Below are positions 7,386 through 14,279 of a stretch of DNA of 20,241 nt, in pieces. The notes below the pieces were generated by a model. That model made no database searches. It saw only the letters and a program-made list of their open reading frames with translations, and had not been told where the DNA came from. How positions within the stretch are numbered: the first letter of the stretch is position 1; the number at the start of each line of letters is the position of its first letter. The stretch comes from Gammaproteobacteria bacterium (lineage in GTDB: Bacteria; Pseudomonadota; Gammaproteobacteria; Steroidobacterales; Rariloculaceae). The stretch spans positions 1 to 20,241 of the forward strand of contig SMWC01000145.1 in the NCBI GenBank assembly GCA_004357505.1, read 5' to 3'. The position numbers and the translations under genes are program-made.

Positions 7386-8825
7386 TTAATCGAGCTGAGG
7401 TTTGATCAGAATATCGATGCGACGATTACGAGTCCGGCCCTGCGGCGTTTCATTGTTGGCGATCGGGCGAGTCTCGCCGTAACCGACGGCACTAATCCTG
7501 TACGATGCTATGTTGAACTGGGTGCTGAGATATTTACTTACCGCTTCCGCACGGGTACGAGAGAGTGTCATGTTCGCACCGTCGCTCCCATAGGCATCCG
7601 TATGCCCTTCGACGATCACCTGCGAGCCTGGGAACACCTCCACAGCATCACGGACTTTTGCCAACAAGGGTCGATACTGTGACCCGACGTTAGCCTGACC
7701 ACTGTCGAATGTCAGTCCAACCAGACGCATGATGATGTTGTTGCTTTCCCGGGAGACGCGTGCTTCGTCACGGGCGAACAATGTCTCGATCTGTGTAAAT
7801 TGTTCTCTGATTCGCGCTTCTGCCTCGAGCCTTTTTACGAGCGCGACTCGTTCTTGCGAGACGCCGCCCAGGCGCTGGTCAAGGTCTCGAATCTCGTCTT
7901 CTAGGCCGACGTTTCGCTGGCGGCCTTCTGCTAGATCGATTGTTAGCTGCTGGTCTCTCAGAACCATGTCCTCTATATAGGCAACCAGTTCTTCGACTAC
8001 GGGCTCCATCCCATGGTCGAGTTGCGCTACTCGATCGGCCGCTGCGGCGATCTGCGTAACCGGCTCCTCATACGCGAGTATGATCTGCTCCTCGGTCCAG
8101 TCCTCATCACGTAGGAGCCGAACGCGTTCGGCGAGGAATATGGCGTGCCGAGCCTCGTAGTTCGCCTGTCGCGCGAGGCTACGAGGTAGGTCCGTATCGT
8201 AGCGGTTGTTGCTCAGTTCTTGCTCGGCCTGCAAAAGGAGTGCTGCCGCCTTCTCGAGCGTGATCGGTGCGTATCTCCGCACCCGAGCCTGTTCGGCCTG
8301 TGCGAGCAGAGCTCGTGTCTGACTCAAGTACTGTACCTTGATGGCGCTTAATTCGGCGCTGCGGAATCGCGATTCAGCTTCTCCGGCTCGATCTCGGGCG
8401 CCTCTGATATTGCCTGACTCGAGACGTCGCGTTGCGCTAACGAACCGATCTTCAGCGCCAAGCCATAACTCCCTTGCAAATTTGTCTGCCTGAGCGTTGA
8501 GCGCATCATCCCGCGTCTTTATCACGGATGCTAACGTAATGTTAGCTATCTCCGCCGCTGCAGTCGCTTCTAAAAAAGCGGTGGTCGCGATGGTCAACCG
8601 GCTCCTGACTCGTTCCAGATTACGGCCTCTCTGCAGATTGCTCTCTGCGGCGGCATAGGCTTCCATGCCGTCGGAAAACAGTCGGGGAGATAAAAGAGGG
8701 GCATTCGCGTTCCGCGCGACTTCCAGCGTCTGATCCGCATCTTCGAACAGCGTCTCGCGTAGATCTTGTGCCATAACGCCTTGGAAGAGAGCTAGCCCGA
8801 AAACTAGCGGTAGCCAATGTTTCAT
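7386..8825 (-). CDS. OmpA-family peptidoglycan-binding protein with long helical N-terminal region
   Basis: 479 residues from the ATG at 8825. The signal peptide is MKHWLPLVFGLALFQGVMA, probably cut before Q20. A helical, Arg/Glu/Ala-rich region resembling DUF4398-type repeats (about 20-250) and a coiled-coil stretch (about 255-345) come next. An OmpA C-terminal domain (about 360-479) follows, with VEGHTDAYG, the NMTLSRTRAEAV helix and the basic GRTRNRRIDI ending, which bind meso-diaminopimelate in peptidoglycan. It has no lipobox Cys, so it should be a soluble periplasmic, wall-attached protein. An ATG 24 bp upstream (8849) is in frame, but the predicted transcription start falls almost on it. 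The 8825 ATG has GGAG at 8 nt and yields a proper signal peptide, so I chose it. Confidence 0.9.
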   Translation of the reverse strand: MKHWLPLVFGLALFQGVMAQDLRETLFEDADQTLEVARNANAPLLSPRLFSDGMEAYAAAESNLQRGRNLERVRSRLTIATTAFLEATAAAEIANITLASVIKTRDDALNAQADKFARELWLGAEDRFVSATRRLESGNIRGARDRAGEAESRFRSAELSAIKVQYLSQTRALLAQAEQARVRRYAPITLEKAAALLLQAEQELSNNRYDTDLPRSLARQANYEARHAIFLAERVRLLRDEDWTEEQIILAYEEPVTQIAAAADRVAQLDHGMEPVVEELVAYIEDMVLRDQQLTIDLAEGRQRNVGLEDEIRDLDQRLGGVSQERVALVKRLEAEARIREQFTQIETLFARDEARVSRESNNIIMRLVGLTFDSGQANVGSQYRPLLAKVRDAVEVFPGSQVIVEGHTDAYGSDGANMTLSRTRAEAVSKYLSTQFNIASYRISAVGYGETRPIANNETPQGRTRNRRIDILIKPQLD

Positions 8826-8856
8826 GAGTCGTACTCCGAGCGATTTCATGGTGTCT

Positions 8857-8884
8857 GATATATAGCTTGAGCAGAATATGTCAA
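8857..8884 (-). promoter_or_regulatory. Sigma-70-type promoter of the OmpA-family gene
   Basis: On the minus strand a perfect -35 box TTGACA (8884-8879) is followed, after a 16-bp spacer, by TATATC (8862-8857), a 4/6 match to the -10 consensus. Transcription would start near 8850, just upstream of the 8849 ATG and 25 nt before the preferred start at 8825. The placement supports both the promoter and the shorter protein. Confidence 0.6.
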
Positions 8885-9034
8885 GGACTTCGCTAGCATT
8901 GTTCGCTCTTCTCGGTGTTTCAGCAGATTAATTTGTAGCCGAGTTCACACTCTTGGTGCTCTCATTCGCGGAGAGGCGCCGAACTGTGGGCTTAGTCACA
9001 GCCTTCGAGAACCGTTATCTCTAGACTGCCCGTC

Positions 9035-9235
9035 ATGGGAGTCAAGTATTACACGCATTTCGTACTGACCGGCGAAGCTCAGAGAGGGTCTAGTCAGGAA
9101 TTCAGCGGTATCGTGGAAGTCAACCAGACGACAGAAACCCGTTTCGCAGCGCAGGAAATCGAAGCTTTGTTGGCTCGCAATTTCGATCTCGATTCAACCG
9201 ACGTCTGTCTAATCGACTGGTCGCGGTTGCAATAG
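9035..9235 (+). CDS. Small protein of unknown function (66 aa)
   Basis: I do not recognise this protein. It starts MGVKYYTHFVLTGEA and ends in DVCLIDWSRLQ. It has no signal peptide, membrane segment or Cys motif, with one Cys near the end. The pattern of alternating hydrophobic residues, then a Glu/Ala helix (about 36-50) and a final strand, suggests a compact alpha/beta fold. It is likely real because it stands alone between divergent ompA-like and convergent greB genes, reads like a folded protein with balanced composition, and is followed 33 bp later by a strong intrinsic terminator on the same strand. The ribosome site is weak. It may be a monocistronic conserved hypothetical gene. Confidence 0.7.
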   Translation: MGVKYYTHFVLTGEAQRGSSQEFSGIVEVNQTTETRFAAQEIEALLARNFDLDSTDVCLIDWSRLQ

Positions 9236-9268
9236 CAGCGATCGTTTTCGGAGTTTATCTTTGTAATT

Positions 9269-9295
9269 AGCGCGGTGTACACTGCGCTTTTTTTT
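9269..9295 (+). terminator. Rho-independent terminator after the 66-aa gene
   Basis: AGCGC (9269-9273) pairs with GCGCT (9284-9288). A G-T wobble and a GTG/CAC inner stem closing a tiny TA loop complete the hairpin, and eight T residues follow (9288-9295). It is correctly oriented for the plus-strand small gene. On the minus strand the same hairpin follows greB but lacks a T tract there, so its effect on greB transcripts is uncertain. Confidence 0.85.
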
Positions 9296-9333
9296 GTAAA
9301 ACTATACGCGATCGTCTCAAACTCGTATGCCTG

Positions 9334-9843
9334 CTAGAGCTTGGTCGGTCTATAGCTGACTCCAACAATCGAGTAGCGGGTGTCTCCGCCGGGGGCTACT
9401 ACCAAAACTTCCTCATGCAATGATTTCCCCATAACGGCCTTGCCGAGAGGCGAGTCCATGCTGATGTATTCTTCAGATTGATCGAATTCGTCCGGACCCA
9501 CGATGCGGAATGTCTGGTAGTCACCGTCTTTGGTTTTCACTTGAAACCAGGCACCGAAGAAGATTTTTGTCGTGTTGTTCGGAACTTGATCGATGATGTT
9601 GAGGCTGTCTAGGCGTTTTCTAAGGTAGCGGACGCGACGGTCGATCTCGCTGAGCTGCTTTTTCCCGTAGATGTACTCGGCATTCTCCGAACGATCACCC
9701 TGCGCGGCGGCCTCTGCTACGCTTCGGGTGACCGCCGGTCTTTTGGTGCGCCATAGGAAGTCCAACTCAGTCCGCAGAGTCTCTGCCCCTTCCGGGGTGA
9801 TGTAATTGGATCGTGGCGGACTTGGCGGACGGTATCGCCCCAT
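9334..9843 (-). CDS. greB: Transcription elongation factor GreB
   Basis: 169 residues from the ATG at 9843, the usual GreB length. GreB enters the RNA polymerase secondary channel and stimulates cleavage of backtracked transcripts. MGRYRPPSPPRSNYITPEGAETL is a classical GreB opening. The N-terminal coiled coil carries the catalytic tip GDRSENAEY, with acidic residues D50 and E53, and the basic patch KKQLSEIDRRVRYLRKRL follows. The C-terminal FKBP-like domain has ISMDSPLGKAVMGK (127-140). A longer frame begins at 9927, but its extra 28 residues do not resemble GreB and would overlap the divergent lipA start, so I prefer 9843; its ribosome site (GAGAG at about 8 nt) is modest. Confidence 0.95.
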   Translation of the reverse strand: MGRYRPPSPPRSNYITPEGAETLRTELDFLWRTKRPAVTRSVAEAAAQGDRSENAEYIYGKKQLSEIDRRVRYLRKRLDSLNIIDQVPNNTTKIFFGAWFQVKTKDGDYQTFRIVGPDEFDQSEEYISMDSPLGKAVMGKSLHEEVLVVAPGGDTRYSIVGVSYRPTKL

Positions 9844-9907
9844 GGGACGGCTCTCGGAATCCGTGAGATAATGCGTATCCGTTAATAATAAGCGAACATT
9901 TCCTATC

Positions 9908-10894
9908 GTGAGCGACTTCTGCGGCATCCCCGTCGTCCAGACCGGTACAAAATACCGTACCAGTCAGGGCTTTTCCGCCATTAAGAATGGCGTCAAGGTC
10001 CGCACGAACCGTCGGCCAGCTCCTGCAGGCCGTAAGCCGCCATGGCTCAAGGCCAAAATTCCGGCGGGTGAGAAATACACCCGGATCAGGACCACGGTTC
10101 GCGAGCACCGGCTTGCAACAGTTTGTGAAGAGTCGATGTGCCCTAATATCGGTGAGTGCTGGTCGAATGGCACTGCGACATTGATGTTGATGGGAGCAGT
10201 ATGTACCCGCGCGTGCCAGTTCTGTGCCGTGGATACGGGGAACCCGCGAGGCTGGCTAGATCCGCTGGAGCCTGAGAATGCGGCACGCTCGGTCGAGCTC
10301 ATGGGACTTCGGTACGTGGTCCTAACGTCCGTTGATCGCGACGATTTGTCCGATGGAGGTGCGAGTCACTATGCTGCTTGTGTCAAAGCGATCAAGGCGC
10401 GTTGCCCGGGTACCGCGGTCGAAGCGCTAACTCCGGATTTCGCCGGAAAGCTCGCAAGTGTCGAGGCGGTCTTGGATTCCGGGGTAGAGGTGTTCGCGCA
10501 GAACCTCGAGACAGTGAGACGCCTGACTCATTACGTGCGCGATCCGCGTGCCGGGTACGAGCAGACACTGAATGTGTTGGCCCATGCCAAACATTACCGG
10601 CCGAACGTGCTCACCAAAACCAGCCTAATGCTCGGATTGGGAGAGCGCGATGAAGAGCTCCGTAAGACGTTGGACGACCTCAGAGCGATCGATCTCGACA
10701 TCGTAACCCTGGGCCAGTATCTGCGGCCGACCGTTAATCACTTACCGGTAGAGCGTTACGTCTCACCGCAAGAATTCGAACGCTACCGCGAGTGGGGCCT
10801 AGAGGCCGGTTTCCTCGAAGTGGTCGCCGGGCCGCTGGTTCGCTCGAGTTACCGTGCGGAGCGCGTATTTGAGCGGAACAACGTCGGCCTCTAG
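9908..10894 (+). CDS. lipA: Lipoyl synthase
   Basis: 328-residue radical-SAM enzyme that inserts two sulfurs into protein-bound octanoyl groups to make lipoyl cofactors of 2-oxoacid dehydrogenases and the glycine cleavage system. The auxiliary cluster cysteines are C73, C78 and C84 (CEESMCPNIGEC). The SAM-cluster motif CTRACQFC gives C99, C103 and C106. The conserved RSSY that supplies a serine ligand to the auxiliary cluster is at 312-315. All catalytic elements are therefore present. GTG at 9908 is the only usable start before the first cluster; it lacks a strong ribosome site. The usual partner lipB is not adjacent. The gene is divergent from greB and leads a same-strand run with sohB (45-bp gap). 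Confidence 0.96.
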   Translation: MSDFCGIPVVQTGTKYRTSQGFSAIKNGVKVRTNRRPAPAGRKPPWLKAKIPAGEKYTRIRTTVREHRLATVCEESMCPNIGECWSNGTATLMLMGAVCTRACQFCAVDTGNPRGWLDPLEPENAARSVELMGLRYVVLTSVDRDDLSDGGASHYAACVKAIKARCPGTAVEALTPDFAGKLASVEAVLDSGVEVFAQNLETVRRLTHYVRDPRAGYEQTLNVLAHAKHYRPNVLTKTSLMLGLGERDEELRKTLDDLRAIDLDIVTLGQYLRPTVNHLPVERYVSPQEFERYREWGLEAGFLEVVAGPLVRSSYRAERVFERNNVGL

Positions 10895-10939
10895 CCGATC
10901 CCTTGGCTGTAAGCACCGAAAAAATCACCTGAGACAGTC

Positions 10940-11914
10940 ATGATCGAATTTCTCACCGATTACGGTCTTTTCTTGGCAAAACTCACGACGGCGGCCGTTA
11001 TCGTCCTTGTCGTGGTCGGGTTCATCGTCGCTTCTACGAAACGCAGCGTTCACCAGGACGGGCTCGACGTCGAGGATCTTAATAAACGCTTCGAGAATCT
11101 CGGCGACGTCGTGCGTCGTGCGGTGCACGGTAAGGAGCAATTTAAGAAGGACTCCAAGGGACGGCGCAAGGACGCTAAGAGGCTTGCGAAAAAAGGCTCG
11201 CAACGACAGCGTATGTTCGTTTTGGACTTCAAAGGCGATATTCGTGCGTCAGCCACGGCTTCATTGCGCGAAGAGGTTTCTGCAGTTCTAGCTGTCGCGA
11301 CTAAGGAGGACAAGGTCTTGGTACGCCTCGAGAACGCTGGGGGCACCGTGCACGAGCATGGTCTCGCCGCGTCTCAGTTGGTGCGTATCAAAGCGCGCGG
11401 CGTTCCTTTGTTTGTATCTGTAGACAAAGTTGCTGCTAGCGGCGGCTATCTGATGGCGTGCGTTGCGGATCGGATTATGGCAGCTCCGTTTGCCATCATC
11501 GGCTCAATCGGAGTGATCGCTCAGCTGCCTAATTTCCATCGTCTTCTCGAGGACAAGGGAGTGGACTTCGAGCAAGTAACCGCTGGTCGTTACAAGCGGA
11601 CCTTGACCATGTTCGGGAAAAATACCGATGAAGGCAGAGCGAAGATCAAAGCAGAACTGGAGGACGTACACGAGCTGTTCAAGAATCAGATCGCAGAGCA
11701 TCGACCGCAGATAGATCTGGACAAAATCTCGACAGGAGAACACTGGTACGGCGTGCGTGCGATGACCTTAAACTTGGTCGATGAGATTCGGACTAGCGAT
11801 GATTTTCTTCTCGAGGCAGCCAGCGACTATGATATTTTCAGCGTTACTTATAAGCGTCGCCGGTCACTGTCCGAGCGATTATTGGGTGGTGTGGAAAGTT
11901 TGCTGTCGCGTTAA
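10940..11914 (+). CDS. sohB: SohB-type S49 peptidase, inner-membrane
   Basis: 324 residues. One N-terminal membrane anchor lies at about 12-31 (KLTTAAVIVLVVVGFIVAS), followed by a charged, lysine-rich linker (about 36-90) and a ClpP/crotonase-like S49 domain. The predicted nucleophile is S167 in DKVAASGGYLMA and the general-base lysine is K219 in AGRYKRTLTMFGKN, the Ser-Lys dyad of the signal-peptide-peptidase A/SohB family. GSIGVIAQLPN (188-198) is also conserved. SohB is a periplasmic-facing protease in E. coli whose overexpression compensates for loss of DegP. The length and single anchor fit SohB rather than the double-domain SppA. The rhomboid gene begins 24 bp downstream, suggesting co-transcription. 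Confidence 0.93.
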   Translation: MIEFLTDYGLFLAKLTTAAVIVLVVVGFIVASTKRSVHQDGLDVEDLNKRFENLGDVVRRAVHGKEQFKKDSKGRRKDAKRLAKKGSQRQRMFVLDFKGDIRASATASLREEVSAVLAVATKEDKVLVRLENAGGTVHEHGLAASQLVRIKARGVPLFVSVDKVAASGGYLMACVADRIMAAPFAIIGSIGVIAQLPNFHRLLEDKGVDFEQVTAGRYKRTLTMFGKNTDEGRAKIKAELEDVHELFKNQIAEHRPQIDLDKISTGEHWYGVRAMTLNLVDEIRTSDDFLLEAASDYDIFSVTYKRRRSLSERLLGGVESLLSR

Positions 11915-11938
11915 CCCGGCTGGTACGGTATCGCTCAG

Positions 11939-12631
11939 ATGATACCCCTCAAAGACGATAACCCGACTACTATCCAGCCGATTGTCACGCTGTCGGTGAT
12001 TGGATTCTGTATCCTGGTCTTCTTGTGGCAGCGATCGCTTGGCCAGGAAGGTGGCCAGGCCGCTGTCTATGCACTTGGTTTCATCCCGGCAGTGCTGTTC
12101 GGTAGTGCGGACCTTCCAGCCCAACTCGCCTGGGTGCCAGCGCCCGTGACGATATTCACTTCGATGTTTCTGCATGGCGGCATACTTCATTTGGCAGGGA
12201 ATATGCTCTATCTCTGGATCTTTGCGGACAACGTCGAGGACAGCATGGGGCACGGTCGATTTATCGTCTTCTATGCATTGTGCGGTGTGGCGGCGGCGCT
12301 TGCGCAAGCCGCGCCGGAAATCGGCTCAACGATCCCGATGATCGGCGCAAGCGGTGCTGTATCGGGAGTCCTGGGCGCCTATGTACTGCTTTATCCACAC
12401 GCCAAAGTCCTGGTCGTCGTGCCATTGGTCGTGATTCTATACACGATGCGACTTCCGGCGTTCGTCGTGCTGGGCATCTGGTTTGCCGTCCAGCTGCTGA
12501 GCTCGCTGGCTGCGCCCGCGGCTGGTGGCGGGATCGCGTTTCGAGCACATCTCGGCGGCTTTGTCGCCGGGCTGGTCTTGATTCGGTTGTTCGCGATTCA
12601 GCGGCCCACTCGTAAGAGGATTCCGCGGTAG
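11939..12631 (+). CDS. Rhomboid-family intramembrane serine protease
   Basis: 230 residues with about six hydrophobic segments (near 13-30, 42-57, 68-95, 107-124, 135-170 and 174-220). Rhomboid motifs are complete: HGGILHLAGNM (79-89) with the HxxxN pair H84 and N88, the catalytic serine S138 in GASGAVSG, and the catalytic histidine H204 in AHLGGFVAG. It should cut transmembrane substrates within the inner membrane; the substrate is unknown. There is no extra cytoplasmic domain, so it belongs to the compact bacterial form. It lies between sohB and the sheath-like gene in the same orientation. The ATG at 11939 begins MIPLKDDNPT, a common start for this family. Confidence 0.93.
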   Translation: MIPLKDDNPTTIQPIVTLSVIGFCILVFLWQRSLGQEGGQAAVYALGFIPAVLFGSADLPAQLAWVPAPVTIFTSMFLHGGILHLAGNMLYLWIFADNVEDSMGHGRFIVFYALCGVAAALAQAAPEIGSTIPMIGASGAVSGVLGAYVLLYPHAKVLVVVPLVVILYTMRLPAFVVLGIWFAVQLLSSLAAPAAGGGIAFRAHLGGFVAGLVLIRLFAIQRPTRKRIPR

Positions 12632-12707
12632 GACTTGTCCATCGGTATTCAGAGCTGCAACTTCGCTACGAGGTGGTTATCATAGGTCTTTCACAGTTAC
12701 GAACGTC

Positions 12708-14270
12708 ATGGTGGACGACCTTTCCGATTTCTCCACCCGAGGGACTGAGCGCCAGCTCGACGGCGATCACCCGATTCCTCTCTTCGCTGCCACCGTCACC
12801 GCTTTCATCGGTAGAACGCTACGCGGACCGTTAAACCAGTCGATTCGGGTCGGCAGCTTCGAAGAATTTCGTCGCATCTTCGGTGGCCACGGTTCGTTTA
12901 GTTTTCTCAGTTATACCGTGCGACAGTACTTCCAACATGGCGGTAAGATTGCACTGATCGTTCGGGTAGCGAACCGAGCGATCCGAGCGACGCTTGAGCT
13001 TCCTGCCGATAATCAGACTCTGCATCTTCAGGCTCGCGAGCCAGGAAACCAGTGTTATCTCCGGGCATCGGTGGACTACGACGGAATTGGGAAGGACTCG
13101 ACTAGGTTCAATCTTGTAGTACAGAGATTAACGCGGCCGGGATCGCAACTCGTAGAGGATCAAGAGCTTTTTCAGCTGTTGTCTATGAATGAAGGCGACC
13201 AAAGATACATTGTTGATATCCTGAGGAACTCTGCACTGATTCGACTTGCTAGGCCTCTGCCACGCCAGCGTCCGGACGCGACACACGCGACGCACCCCGG
13301 TCAGCCGATTCCTTATGTGGAAATGAGATCGAACGGCTCCGACGGGGAAACCCTGACCGATTACGACATTATCGGATCCAACGATGAAGGCACGGGACTG
13401 TTCGCGCTGGACGACGATGAGCAGATCGATTTGCTGTGCATACCTCCCGCACCTTCGGGCCGTGATTTTGGGATCACGACTTTTCTCGCTGCAGAGCGCT
13501 ATTGCGAGAAGCGAAAGGCGATGTTGATCTGGGATCCGGCGTCGTCCTGGAGTTCACCTGAAGCCGCACTTCTCGGTTTACGAGACTCTGGTTTCGCCAG
13601 TCAGAACGCGATGACTTACTACCCGCGAGTGCGGTCCAGCGAGCACAATGGCCGCATTCAAGCTGCAATCCCTGCCTCTGGCGTTATTGCCGGATTGTTT
13701 AGCCGGCATGACCAATCCGGGGTATGGCGAAAGCCGGAAGAAAGCGACATGCGCCTGAAGGTTGGGTTGTCGGCAGCGGAAAGCATGACGGACAGGCAAG
13801 TCCTTATGCTTCAACGCAACGGAATCAATACGTTTACGCAGACCGATCGCGGTGCGTTCGAGCTTTGCGGAAATGTCAGCCTCGTTGGGCCTAGAGCTAT
13901 CTCGCGGCTCTGGCGGCGATTAGACCGAAGACGTTTGACGCTCTACATTCTTGGAACGGTCGAGCGACATACTTCTTGGGCTTTGGCTCGGCTGCGGGAC
14001 GACAAATTGTGGCAAAGTCTAGTTCACCAGGTTGGCGTTTTCCTGACCGAGTTATTCGAGCAAGGTGCACTTGTAGGCCGGCACCCGTCCCAGGCTTTTT
14101 CCGTAAAGGCGGAACCGGTGCTGCAGCGCAACGAAGCTGAGTTGGTGTTGCGAATAGGCTTCGCTTTAGAAAAAGCCGGTGAGTTTCAGGTTTACGATAT
14201 CGTCCATCGCAACGACGGCAGCGCTACGCGACTTGCGTTGCCGCTAAAGGCCTCACAACTTGCAGGTTGA
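12708..14270 (+). CDS. Orphan contractile-tail sheath-like protein
   Basis: 520 residues. An N-terminal sheath region is readable at 26-90 (VTAFIGRTLRGPLN, SFEEFRRIFGG, SYTVRQYFQHGGK). The middle sheath domain (about 236-345) has LLCIPPAP and ends in IPASGVIAGLFSRHDQSGVW. The C-terminal sheath domain (about 345-500) has RGAFEL, a LTLYILGTVERHTSWAL helix replacing the usual EESI-type helix, then FLTELFEQGALVG and FALEKAGEFQVYDIVH. In phage tails, R-type pyocins and contractile injection systems such subunits form the outer contracting cylinder around a tube. Here no tube, baseplate, spike or AAA+ gene lies nearby. Several normally strong motifs, such as the WGARTL segment (here NVSLVG), are changed, so it may be domesticated. 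It ends 9 bp from a convergent gene. The 76 bp before it hold no clear promoter. Confidence 0.83.
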   Translation: MVDDLSDFSTRGTERQLDGDHPIPLFAATVTAFIGRTLRGPLNQSIRVGSFEEFRRIFGGHGSFSFLSYTVRQYFQHGGKIALIVRVANRAIRATLELPADNQTLHLQAREPGNQCYLRASVDYDGIGKDSTRFNLVVQRLTRPGSQLVEDQELFQLLSMNEGDQRYIVDILRNSALIRLARPLPRQRPDATHATHPGQPIPYVEMRSNGSDGETLTDYDIIGSNDEGTGLFALDDDEQIDLLCIPPAPSGRDFGITTFLAAERYCEKRKAMLIWDPASSWSSPEAALLGLRDSGFASQNAMTYYPRVRSSEHNGRIQAAIPASGVIAGLFSRHDQSGVWRKPEESDMRLKVGLSAAESMTDRQVLMLQRNGINTFTQTDRGAFELCGNVSLVGPRAISRLWRRLDRRRLTLYILGTVERHTSWALARLRDDKLWQSLVHQVGVFLTELFEQGALVGRHPSQAFSVKAEPVLQRNEAELVLRIGFALEKAGEFQVYDIVHRNDGSATRLALPLKASQLAG

Positions 14271-14279
14271 TCTATGTTG

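Noticed and set aside
9844..9927. 28-residue N-terminal extension of GreB
   Set aside because: The extension does not look like GreB, would overlap the lipA start, and the ATG at 9843 yields the classical family opening and length.
12708..14270. Interpreting the sheath gene as part of a prophage
   Set aside because: No integrase, terminase, capsid, tube, tape-measure, lysis gene, tRNA or attachment repeats are seen on either side; both neighbours are ordinary chromosomal genes.
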